Assembly (NCBI RefSeq): GCF_003265705.1
Contig: NW_020312902.1
Coordinates: forward strand, 11,651,469-11,715,468
Direction: 5' to 3'
Origin: Callorhinus ursinus
Lineage: Eukaryota > Chordata > Mammalia > Carnivora > Otariidae
DNA: 64,000 nucleotides
The position numbers and the translations under genes are program-made. Shown here one piece after another: positions 48,762 through 59,469 of the stretch (position 1 is its first letter; each line of letters begins with the position of its first letter). The notes under the pieces were generated by a model. That model saw nothing but the letters and a program-made list of their open reading frames with translations. It was not told where the DNA came from and ran no database searches.

Positions 48762-49100
48762 AGTTGTACCACCAAATACTCAATGATCTCCAAATAGATC
48801 ATTGAGATTAGTGAACAACAAGGGCTTCATAACTGCTGTTTTGTTATATTTTGATGGGACTTGTGAAATAGACACTTAAAAACATTTTAATACTGGCTTT
48901 TATTACTAAAAGCATTATACACACATATGCTACATGTTAAAATAAGGGTTTTCAGTGTAAATAAGTAGATCTTATTAGCCTAAAAGTAGATCTTCCTTCC
49001 ATTCCTGATTTCACATCTCCTGGATCTCCTCGTTGTATCAGACACAACCAGCATTCTTAGTTTCTTATTTCTCCTTCCATAAATATTCTGTGACTTACCA

Positions 49101-49470
49101 AACATACATATATATATATTCTTAGCTTGGCCTGCTGTAACACAACACCATAGAGTTGGTAGCTTAAACAACACATTTATTTCTCATGGTTCTTGAGGCC
49201 AGGAAGTCCAAGGTCAAGGGGCTAGCAGATTCAGTTCCTGGTGAAGACCAGGATATTTGAGAGGATATTGCAAGATATTTCAGAGGATGGTTCAGGATAT
49301 TGCAGAGGGCTGGCTTCTCGCTGTGTCCACACACAGGGGAGAACAGAGGAGGAGCAAAAGAAAGAAGGAAGCAAAGAAAGTAATATTCTTCCTTTTCCTT
49401 ACCACCTGTGCCCATCCCCCTGTTTAAACTAGAGGTGTCGTCCCTCCATGGGAACCAGTGGCCACAATTG
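49101..49470 (-). mobile_element. Old interspersed repeat, family unsure
   Basis: cttggcctgctgtaacacaa, caccatagagttggtagctt, aaacaacacatttatttctc, atggttcttgaggccaggaa and gtccaaggtcaaggggctag follow a widely dispersed mammalian repeat wording (flanks of MaLR-type LTRs). I could not name the family or fix its orientation. The purine-rich part at 49335-49385 is low complexity. Confidence 0.5.
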
Positions 49471-50289
49471 AAAAGAAAGGAAATAATACAAGTTCTTTTT
49501 GGTTTTTGAGTTTCTAAAGGCCTAGATCCTGACAAAGTAAGAGCACAGTAAGAAGCATTCTAGTGTAATTTTGACTTTACCTATCAGTTGCTTTTGAATT
49601 TACAACCTAATGTTTGCCAAAAGATATGACTCTACCCTGCTTGACCTAATCTGCCCACGGTAAAGGTTGTTTCTAGACTTTTGCTAGTATAAACAGTACT
49701 ATAAGAACTAGCTCAAGTAAGAGTTTCAATATCTCATGTCCACATCATTCAGAATCATTGGAACCATGACCTTTTAGGGGCCAACAGGCTCCCTGCAACT
49801 CTGAAAGGTGTCTCCCCTTTACTCCTGAAATTGGACTGCTTCTTATCAGCCTTTGGACTTACAGGTGCCCGCTAGCTCCCCACACCCACCCCAATTCTCT
49901 CACTTCTAAGGGCAATGCATTTTCATCTTTCTGGTTTTCAAACCCTGCCCTAAAAACCCCTGTGGGAACTGAAAGCCAGAGGAACTGCATTAGAGGAATC
50001 TCTTAAAATGCTTGTGAAACTGCCTGAAAAAGTGAAGGACAAGTCATTTGCAAACAAACGAGCTCAAAGATAACACAGAGGGACTTCTATATGGAATGAT
50101 ACCTAATTTTCCCCCATCAGAAAGAGACATTTATAACTAAAGAAGGATTTTGTTGCACAGAAGCTGTTCACCTCTTTCCTGCTGCTGTTCTGGTTCAGCA
50201 ATGGCTTGAGTCTTGCTCTCAGGGTCCACATAGGCCTCTCCCTCTCCGGGTATTCCACTCTAGCTGTCACTGAGCCTACCTTCCCTGGT

Positions 50290-50492
50290 CAGCATTTCAT
50301 CTCTTCCTCTCTTACTCATCCTGTCGCTTATTTACATGACACCTCGAACCTCTGTATGTTTTGCCTGTAAAGTATAAAGTCACTTTTTGGAAAGAGGGTC
50401 CATGTTGTTTTGTTTCTGTTTTTGTTTTTCATTCTGTCTTTACTTGGTGCTGTATGTGCAAAGAAAGGCTTCAGAAAATAAATAAATGAAGG
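50290..50492 (+). mobile_element. Possible L2 LINE 3' fragment
   Basis: Read forward, cttatttacatgacacctcg, aaagagggtccatgttgttt, ttacttggtgctgtatgtgc and the final aataaataaatgaagg follow the L2 3' UTR layout. Diverged. Confidence 0.45.
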
Positions 50493-51054
50493 ACTAAAAT
50501 AAACTAATGGAGCCCACCTAATTTAACCTGGCAATGGAGTTGATAGTTTGCCAATGAGAAAGTGTAAGGGACCAATCTTTCACGTCCTGATTCTGAGTGA
50601 CTTGAAATAGCTGCCTGTGGACCCAGCAAAGGAAAGTAGAAAGTTGTAATTCACAGAGGACTGGATGGACATGTGTTCTTACCAGTAGAAATGAAGAAAA
50701 ATGTTGACTAAAAAGAAAGACAAGAAAAAAGAACTGAGATGAGAATATTTTCCATGTAGGTGGCACATGGAACAGAATATTTTCTAGCTCACTAAAGGTC
50801 TTATTTACACACAGCATTATGAGGTGAACAGACCCCATCATTGCTTTGGCTGGTGCTAATTGCAAACATTCTTATCTATTCTTTGAATAGGGGTCTTTTA
50901 TCTGAAAGCCTGATTAGCAAAGCCCTTGTAACTAAATGTCATAATATCATTATCTTTATAAAAATGATTGTGGATGAGTTCTGATTAATCTGTCCATTAA
51001 GTAAAATAAATAATGCCCCTCCTTCTACCTTTGGGAACAGAGAGACACAGCTTC

Positions 51055-51275
51055 TCCATTCAAGCCCTAACATTGTGATAAGCGTGATTCAAACTTAAGC
51101 TGTTTAATTCCCCTAACAGTTTAATGAAGTAAGCCTTGCATTATCATCATTCACAGATGGGGAACTTACAGCATGGAGAGGTTAACTAGTTTAGCCAAGG
51201 TCATACAGCTGGAAAGTAGCAGAGCCAGGATTCAAATGCAGGCAGTCTGGCTCCAAGGCCCATGCTCAGCTAAAT
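51055..51275 (-). mobile_element. MIR SINE
   Basis: Strong reverse MIR: cattatcatcattcacagat, ggggaacttacagcatggag, aggttaactagtttagccaa, ggtcatacagctggaaagta, gcagagccaggattcaaatg, caggcagtctggctccaagg. The overlapping 114-codon ORF is a by-product. Confidence 0.88.
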
Positions 51276-52065
51276 CAGTGGACTTCCTTGCCTCTGCCTC
51301 TTGGCCTTTTTTTCTGGGCTGGGGCTGTGAGCTCTGGAAACCCAGCCCATTCAGGCAGGTGAGTAGAGAAAACCCGAAGCTCTTTTGGCCACGGTGCCTG
51401 CATGAGTATGTCTCTGACTGGGCTTGGCAGATGGCCCCCATGGATTCTTTAAGCTCTGTTGGTTTTTCCAGAGAAGGCATGAAACCTTATAAATTGCACA
51501 GTGCACATGACTGTTGATGAAAATCTCTTGATCTCTGGCCACATGGTCTGTATTTCTGACTGAGCAACTTCCTGAGGCTGGCAGCAGAGGGGTCAGTCAG
51601 AGCAGTATTTATTAGACTCACTCCTGGAAACCAATTGCTTCAAATTGCATGGGAACTATGGGGCTATCTAGGCTTGCTCAGCAAGCTTAATTAAAAGAGG
51701 CCCCCTTTAATCATTTTTTCTTGGAGCCTGGCTGTGGGGGTGTGGAAAGGACTGGGGGCAACATTTCTAGTGATAAATTTTCTAGTATAAGTGACTTTGG
51801 GTAATAACATAGCATTTCCCCCAGAGAAAAATGAAGATTAATTCATGTCTTTTCCCCATCACCTAGTCCACTTGAAAAATACCTCTTTTGGGTGGCAACA
51901 GCATTGCCGCCTCTGAAAGTAGTCGATGGCAATTGGAAAATTATTCTGGAACATAAGAGTGTATTCTTACGTAATCACAGTGGTTGCTGTTCATACTCCC
52001 ATAACGAACATAAATATGAACTTTCCTCCAAGGAGTTCATATTGTTTTTAAAACAGATTTACGTA

Positions 52066-52066
52066 C

Positions 52067-52097
<31 letters not shown>

Positions 52098-52110
52098 TGT
52101 GTGTGTGTGT
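52066..52110. repeat. (TG)n microsatellite
   Basis: About 22 TG units with one TATG interruption. Confidence 0.96.
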
Positions 52111-52221
52111 CAGCGTATAAAACACGTCTTAGTACAATATTGCCCTTAACAGAGGAGGTGTTCTTTTTATTTAACTAACCATGATAGGAGTCTTGTTCTT
52201 TATTATGTCAGAAATCAATTA

Positions 52222-52440
52222 CCCTGGGAGTACAGCCTGGAGATTAAGGGGCTCAGAGATACTGAGGTGTGGGTTCCAGCTCTGCCATTTACTCAGTAAG
52301 GGATCACGGGGAAGTTATTCCTGTGAGCCTCAGTTTTTTTTTTTTCCACTGTGAAGATAATTAATACCTGTACTTCATTAAATGAGATGTTTTTCATGAA
52401 CTGGTTACATGCCTGGCACCTAAGAATTGTATTAAGTGCC
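52222..52440 (+). mobile_element. MIR SINE
   Basis: ttccagctctgccatttact, gtgagcctcagttttttttt, actgtgaagataattaatac, catgcctggcacctaagaat in MIR order. Confidence 0.7.
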
Positions 52441-52894
52441 CACTGACTAATAGTAATAATATTCTTAATAGTGGCTCACCTTTTACATCTATTAATTTTG
52501 TTTTCTCCCCCTGCTGGTTTCCTTCTCAGGTTGGTTTTCTCATTTGTGGCAATGATGGACATTATCAGCTTTAGTCTACTTTCTGACAGTTTAGAAGCCC
52601 TATCAAACCAGCCTGCCTCTTTCCTTATATTTCCAGGGACTGAATCTGAGTGGTCAAGGCTATAGAAGGTGGTACATTACTCATGTAGGTCAGGGGCCTG
52701 AAATAGGAGATGGGGTTGAGTCCCAGTCCAACTGCATGGTTCAAGGTTAGGGGAGAGATGATTGCTAAAAAGGAGAAAAATGGCATTCTGTTATCATCAA
52801 AAAGGAGAATAGATTTTCATTAGGGAAAAAAATACAGATGGGAGAACTGAGAATCTGCAAGATAAAGTCCCATAATGGGGATTTCTATTAAGTT

Positions 52895-53000
52895 ACTAGA
52901 ATGATCTGGGCACATGATAAATTGTGTCATTTGATCCTTATAACAAGATTGTGAGGTAGGGATTCTTATCCTCATTTTGATGAAATAGAAAAGTGATATA
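52895..53000 (-). mobile_element. MIR fragment
   Basis: gtcatttgatccttataaca, agattgtgaggtagggattc and ttatcctcattttgatgaaa are the reverse MIR middle. Confidence 0.6.
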
Positions 53001-53288
53001 TTTTATCCAACATAACACACATAATATGTAATATGGCTAAGTTTTGAAACTTGGTCTGTCTGGGCCCATGGACCTTGGTTGCAGTAGTAAAAATCAGCTT
53101 TATATTTAAGATTTATTTCTGACTTGCATCCCCCAATAATAACTGTTACTTTAACAGTTCAATAGATAAGAGCCAAGGTGTTGCTTTGACATGGAACAAG
53201 GACATAGATTTGGATGATCAATGGTATCCAAAATACTTGAATAAGGGAAGGTCCTGCCAAAAGCCAAATTCGCTATTAGAAGTTGCTG

Positions 53289-53396
53289 CGTACTACGTGG
53301 AGCACTGGGTGTTATACGCAAACAATGAATCATGGAACACTACATCAAAAACTAATGATGTAATGTATGGTGATTAACATCACATAATAAAAAAAA
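53289..53396 (+). mobile_element. LINE-1 extreme 3' tail, about 108 bp
   Basis: Only the last part of an L1 3' UTR (gagcactgggtgttatacgc, caatgaatcatggaacacta) plus a short poly-A. The 11-bp target duplication agaagttgctg / agaaattgctg at 53278-53288 and 53397-53407 has one mismatch. An example of extreme 5' truncation. Confidence 0.93.
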
Positions 53397-53882
53397 AGAA
53401 ATTGCTGAATATGGCCTCTTTGGGATCTGTTTCAACTTTTGAACAAGGCAGTGGAAGGCAGTTTTCATTATAAAACACTCAGCAATCTATTATCTATGCA
53501 AAAGACAAGGCAATCTTAGAGCTGTTTCACTTAATTAAAAATAGGTTCAGACTTGCCTTATTAATTATGTTGTTCTGACATATAGGGGGCTGGCTGTAAA
53601 CAGGGACAGCTGAGTGGGATTACATATTTTCTCTGACTAATTCACACACAGAAAATTAAGAGTTGACTCAACAATGAGCCTTTGTATTCTAGAATGTCAG
53701 CCTTGTTTCAGTTAGGTCCCTCAGGGGGCACATGACAGCTGTATTTTCCAGCAGAGAGGTACAGGAATACTTGTTAGTCCATACTCAGTGCTTTTGAGCC
53801 ATGTATACATACACGTTGCCATTCATTGCTGTGATTCAGTGCCAGTCAATATGAATGACTCCCCATTCCATATCTTTGACAA

Positions 53883-53965
53883 GTCCCATTTATTGAGCAC
53901 TTACTGTATGTCAAGCCCTATGCTAAGTGCCTTGCATACACTGTTTCAGTCAATCTTCAAATCAA
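53883..53965 (-). mobile_element. MIR/L2-type 3' end fragment
   Basis: cccatttattgagcacttac, tgtatgtcaagccctatgct, aagtgccttgcatacactgt is the shared MIR/L2 tail in reverse. Confidence 0.7.
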
Positions 53966-54265
53966 TGATCTGAAATAATTTAGTGCTCAAACTTTTTCAA
54001 GATATGTGATAGAAAAATGCAACCTGTTCTAAGAAAAATAGTTTTTTTTTAAAAGAGATATTGCCTCATGGATCTAGAAAGTCAAAAGGTCCAACTTTAT
54101 CCAGACTGCACTCGATTCAGAGGCTGATTAAGTTCATCAGTTCTTGCTATGTCGGCTCTACTGTCCTCAATGTTAGCTTCACTCTCAGGCAGGCTCTTCC
54201 TTTCTGGTAGTCTCTAGCAGCAAATATTTTCCCATTTACTCCAGTGGAAAAGAAAATACCTTCTT

Positions 54266-55260
54266 ACATCCAAATGGCCAACAGACACATGAAAAAGTGC
54301 TCAACATCACTCAGCATCAGGGAAATCCAAATCAAAACCTCAATGAGATACCACCTCACACCCGTCAGAATGGCTGAAATGAACAAGTCAGGAAACGACA
54401 GATGTTGGCGGGGATGCGGGGAAAGGGGAACCCTCCTACACTGTTGGTGGGAATGCAAGCTGGTGCAGCCACTCTGGAAAACAGTATGGAGGTTCCTCAA
54501 ACAGTTGAAAATAGAGCTACCATACGATCTAGCAATTGCACTACTGGGTATTTACCCCAAAGAAACAATTGTAGGGATCCGAAGGGGTACATGCACCCCA
54601 ATGTTTATAGCAGCAATGTCCACAATAGCCAAACTGTGGAAAGAGCTAAGATGTCCATCGACAGATGAATGGATAAAGAAGAAGTGGTATATATACACAA
54701 TGGCATATTATGTAGCCATCAAAAGGAATGAGATCTTGCCATTTGCAACGACGTGGATGGAACTGGAGGGTGTTATGCTGAGTGAAATAAGTCAATCAGA
54801 GAAAGACATGTATCATATGACCTCACTGATATGAGGAATTCTTAATCTCAGGAAACAAACTGAGGGTTGCTGGAGTGGTGGGGGGTGGGAGGGATGGGGT
54901 GGCTGGGTGATAGACATTGGGAAGGGTATGTGCTATGGTGAGCGCTGTGAATTGTGCAAGACTGTTGAATCACAGATCTGTACTTCTGAAACAAATAATG
55001 CAACATATGTTAAGAAAAAAGAAAAAGAAGATAGCAGGAGGGGAAGAATGAAGGGGAGTAAGTCGGAGGGGGAGACGAACGATGAGAGACGATGGACTCT
55101 GAAAAACAAACAGGGTTCTAGAGGGGAGGAGGGTGGGGGGATGGGTTAGCCTGGTGATGGGTATTAAAGAGGGCACAGTCTGCGTGGAGCACTGGGTGTT
55201 ATGCACAAACAATGAATCATGGAACACTACATCAAGAAAAAAAAGTAGATTAAAAAAAAA
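54266..55260 (+). mobile_element. LINE-1 3' end with open ORF2 C-terminus
   Basis: Sense-oriented 5'-truncated L1, about 1 kb. Codons stay open from the insertion point to the ORF2 stop at 54832-54834, about 189 residues of L1 origin. They include the C-terminal Cys/His cluster [18 protein letters not shown] (near 54403-54456) and [18 protein letters not shown]. The 3' UTR contains a purine-rich tract (about 55013-55075) and ends in poly-A. The target duplication gaaaataccttctt (18 bp counting the A run) lies at 54248-54265 and 55261-55278. The open frame reflects youth; there is no endonuclease or reverse transcriptase domain, so it is not functional. Confidence 0.96.
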
Positions 55261-55496
55261 AAAAGAAAATACCTTCTTGCTTGGTGCTCCCGCAGAACTC
55301 CTGGGATGAAATCTCATAGTCCTTGATGATGTAACATGCTCACATCTGGACCCTGGGGGTAGAACCAATTCTAGTAAACCACATGGTCATAAGGTAAGGA
55401 ATGGCGCTGCCCCAGGAAAGATTCGGGAACTTTTCTCAAAGGACGGGAGAAGGTTAATGGGAAAACATCAACAAGAGGTGCCCATTGCTGGTGTTT

Positions 55497-55645
55497 TCAT
55501 TCCCATTTTTAGATGAGAAATAAATAAGAAGATAAATAAGAAAATAAAATCCTAGAGAGGTTAAGTAACCCTGACTAATATTATGTGTTTATCAGTTATG
55601 GCGATGGAATTTCAACCCAACAGGCTCAGGAGCCTATGTTGTTTA
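55497..55645 (-). mobile_element. MIR fragment
   Basis: ccatttttagatgagaaata, ctagagaggttaagtaaccc and ggaatttcaacccaacaggc follow the reverse MIR core, with an internal AAGATAAAT expansion. Confidence 0.6.
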
Positions 55646-55649
55646 AGCA

Positions 55650-57420
55650 CGTTATGTCCCCTCCAGTGTACCTTCACAAGCCCCACTGTGTTGGGGACCA
55701 GTGAAACCTAGCTTGCGCACCAGCTTTCCTTGAAGCTTTTCGGAGGACCCTGCTCCACAGAGCTTTCTCCTTACTCAGAACTGTTATGTTAGCAGGCATT
55801 TCCTTTGTCCTCCCTCCCATTGGGCCCTATGCCCAGTCATTAAAGTCCCATTTGTCTAGATACCTGGCCTGTCATCCCTATCTACCATTCTCTCCTCTAA
55901 CCTCAGGCATAAGATGCAGATCCATGAACTTTTTCTGGTGTTATCTGGCTATGTCAGAAAACACCTCACGACTTGAAGCAGTTTCTGTCTCTGATTCTGA
56001 CTCATATTGCTACCACCCATCCTCAAGTCCTTGTTGGATATTGCTGCTGGGCCGGCGTGAGGTTGTTTTGTTTTGTTTTGTTTTTCCCTTGTTGATTGAT
56101 AGTTTGTTTTATATACACCGGGTCATCATGACCCTTCTTCTTCCTCCTTCAGATATGCTGGCTGGTGAGTGTGGCCTCTCCTAGACTCCTAAGTCATTCA
56201 CACCCAAGGGACATAGAGCGTGTGGTATGAATTAGCTCTAAGTCTTTTCTCTTTTCCCAGATAGGTTTAATAGACTCCACAACAGAATCCTCTGCACTTT
56301 TCTTTCCCTGTGTCCTGCAAAGTAGAAAAGGGTTGGAGTCTAATGATATTACAAAAATAAAAAAAAATAGAATAGAATAAACTTAGTGAAATAAAATAAA
56401 AATGTAAAACTCTACACTATCAAAATAACTAGAAAATCAGGTGTGCTGTAATAGAAAGGGAGTATGGCTGTTTTCTGAACATACTCTGCTTCATCCTTCA
56501 CCCAAAGCTCTGAAGCAGGTCTTTGTTTGCAGGGAACTTCTTAACAAACACCATCACTAGCTTTCAGTTTTATGCTCACCTGGGAGTGGAACATCTCACT
56601 ATTCAGAATTAGATTTTTCCTTATAGGCTTTTGTATTTCTGTATCTCCTGTGTCCCAGCCTTAACACTTGAAACATATTCAACTCTTTTCTCTTACTCAC
56701 CGCCTCTTAAATGTTGTGTTTCCAGTCCCCATCATTTCTACCTCTGTGAAGTTACACCTGTCTACTTCCTCTTCTTCTTCTCCTTAGCATTACCCTGGCT
56801 CATTGGGGACAGTGAAAAAGCCCTACTCTCCTCATATCCTACTATTGCCTAAGGAATCATGTAAGCATGTCCCTGATCAAGCATTTGCCTTGTTCCTCAT
56901 TGCTTACAACATAAATTCAAAAAGAGTATGAACATAACTAGATGCTTGTCAACCTGAGTTTGCACATTTTTTTCACTTCCCTCGCCCCATACTCCCAATT
57001 CTATGTGCTAAATTCCCAAAGGGCCAGGTAATTTTTTTTTTTTAAGGCCAGGTAAATAATTCTAAGCAGTGATTAGTCTATGGACCAGTCTATACCTCTT
57101 ATCTCTATGATTTTATAAATGCTCCTACCTAGGAATAAACTGTCCTTATTTATTTATTTATTTTAGCAGAGATTAAATTTTAGCACTTATTATGTGTTAG
57201 GACAGTTTTGGTCTGACTACACAAGATAATGGATGAAGATCTTAGCCATTATTAGGATCACAATAGTGGATCTTTATGGACTCATACTGATTCCTGCCTT
57301 TACCCTTGGAGCCTTCTTCAATTCAAGAAGAATCTCCTTTGAATTTAAATGTGCATATGTCACAAATAAAATGCAGTGCATCATAACATGTGTTGTACTG
57401 CAGGTCTGTATATGTGACTG
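55650..57420. other. Intronic sequence, nothing recognised
   Basis: AT-rich unique sequence. A 132-codon open frame at 55786-56184 (+) has no recognisable motif beyond hydrophobic stretches. Confidence 0.55.
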
Positions 57421-57421
57421 A

Positions 57422-57612
57422 TGGAAAGAGCACAGGCTTAGAGTCAGCATATTGAAATTCAAATTCCAGCTTTGCTCTTTACTAATTGAGCAATCCTGAA
57501 AAACTCCTTCACCTGCCTGAGCTTCAGTTTCCTTCTTCCAAGGCTCATTTTGAGAATTGAAAAATGACATATTATCATAATTATTAAGTAACTTAGCACT
57601 TAGTATGTTCTG
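57422..57612 (+). mobile_element. MIR SINE
   Basis: ggaaagagcacaggcttaga, gtcagcatattgaaattcaa, attccagctttgctctttac, gcctgagcttcagtttcctt and cttagcacttagtatgttct follow the MIR from its 5' tRNA-like end. Confidence 0.8.
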
Positions 57613-58100
57613 CATATCTATCTTTTTATTTCTTCATTTCCTCTCCTGCTAATAGATAATTCCATAAGGACCTGTCTTTAACATGTTTCTATCTATTGTG
57701 CGTATGACAGTAAATGGAATAGTAGAAACGGTGTACGCATGCACACACACACGGTGCCAAAATTCATTGAGTACACACATGTATATATATGCACACACAT
57801 AAACCCACATATACATCCAGATTGAAACACATCTTGAATGGACTTCATTTGTTAAATCTGGGAGCCATTAACAGATGACCTTTCTTTCCAGCATGTAAAG
57901 GTTAGACTCCTAAGCCATCTAAGTACATATTGAAGAGGGAAGAATTCTGCATCAGTAAAAGGAACACTTTTTTTATGCAGTAGTCTGTTTATGAACCCCA
58001 CAGGCTGTCCTAAGGGGTAATGAGATCTGTGTAAGCAAGGACGAAGTGACTGCAGCCTAGACTGCCCAAATTGACAGATTCTTTACACAACTTAGAGCAT

Positions 58101-58173
58101 GGGTTTCAGGAGAAGAACCCCAGCCCCTCCTTTCTATGGGGTTCAGGAGAAGAACCCCCAACCCCCTTTCTTT
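58101..58173. repeat. Imperfect 36-37-bp tandem duplication
   Basis: Two adjacent units, 58101-58137 and 58138-58173, share gttcaggagaagaacccc and a C-rich end followed by ctttct. Confidence 0.85.
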
Positions 58174-58954
58174 GAAGTATTGACTTGATTGTTTCTTAAC
58201 ACTCTACCTCTTCCTCCCAGACAGTCTTTTCTGGTTCCTAGCTCTCTATCATGTGAGCTGAACCATGTCTGTGGTTTGGGTAAGAAGCCGGGAGAAGTGG
58301 CAGGAAATCATTCCTGAAATCACATCCCAAGACCTGCACTGGGGCATTTCTGGTTCCCGTACTGTGAGTGCTCGATAAGAGAATTTTCATTATCCTTGAG
58401 GGTCTGATGTTTTATCCTTTTTTTTCCTGTTAATGATCTCCATGTGAATGCAGTTTTCTAATCCTCTTGCACTTTTCCTCCACTTCGTAATCTCTCCCGA
58501 TGATTAGCAAGTTTTCCCTACAAATTAAGTTCATTTCCTCCTGCTCCTGCGTGTGAGCCCATCACTTTTCTCATAGCCTTCATTCACTAATGGCCATCAT
58601 TGATCTCTGTTCTCCTTATCTTGATGATTTCCTGTCTCCCTGGGCTGAGCTCCTCCATCTGCGAGCAGCTGAGACTCGGTCACTTCTCCAGATCCCCACC
58701 AACAGCTACTATGGTAGCAGAGTGCAGGGGGATGGCAGCAAAGAAGCACAAAAGAGGGAAAATCCTCATAATTATGGCTTCTAATTTAGAATAATAGTAA
58801 AAGAAATTGACTTATGCCCTAGTGATCAGACCTCACTTAGCCTTCAAGTTCCAGAGCCTCTGGGTTTATACGATGTCTGCACGTGTGGTTTCTCTTGCTC
58901 GTTCAATGATGTGTCAACTTTCTGTGTTGCTTTGAGCCAAGAAGAGATGGTGTT

Positions 58955-59135
58955 TAGTGTTTAAGAGTGAGAGCTCTGGAGTCAGAACGACCTTGTCAGA
59001 ATCCTGTTTTCAAGGGCTGTGACAATGAGCTATTTAATTAGCTTCTTTAAGCCTTACAGTCTTCATCTGTGTATCAGTCATCATTGTGTGGTCTTCCTTA
59101 TCTACTTGTCAGGATTAAAATGAGAACTCAGGTTA
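58955..59135 (+). mobile_element. MIR SINE
   Basis: agagtgagagctctggagtc, agaacgaccttgtcagaatc, tttaattagcttctttaagc, cttacagtcttcatctgtgt are MIR landmarks, diverged. Confidence 0.65.
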
Positions 59136-59278
59136 AACTCCAGACACATATAATACATGAGTGAATATTAACTGTCATTTAAAAGAGGAATAAGGAAGAG
59201 TTGGGCATTCATTTCAGAAATCTGGCAATCTCATTTTGATACCCAGTTTCATAATTTATATTTTCATTGGGAATTTTT

Positions 59279-59455
59279 TTTTTTTTAAGAGAGTGCATGC
59301 AAGCCAGGGGAGGAGCAGATGGAGAGAGCATCTCAAGTAGGCTTCATGCCCAGCGTGGAGCCTAATGTAGAGCTTGATCTCACGACCCTGAGATCATGAC
59401 CTGAGCCGACATCAAGAGTCAGACGCTTAGCCGACTGAGCCACCCAGGCACCCCT
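59279..59455 (-). mobile_element. SINEC, older type
   Basis: Reverse orientation: poly-T start, agcatctcaagtaggcttca, ending gagccacccaggcacccc. The flanks share tgggaattttt at 59268-59278 and 59459-59469. Confidence 0.93.
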
Positions 59456-59469
59456 CGATGGGAATTTTT

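Noticed and set aside
51173..51517. 114-codon open frame
   Set aside because: Its first third lies in a MIR element and the rest has no recognisable protein feature.
54244..54834. 196-codon open frame as an independent gene
   Set aside because: Everything after the first eight codons is LINE-1 ORF2 C-terminus with flanking target duplications and poly-A; it is a retrotransposon fragment.
54970..55368. 132-codon minus-strand open frame
   Set aside because: It is the antisense of the L1 3' UTR.
55786..56184. 132-codon open frame, hydrophobic in places
   Set aside because: No domain, no coding context, and AT-rich intron composition readily gives hydrophobic chance frames.
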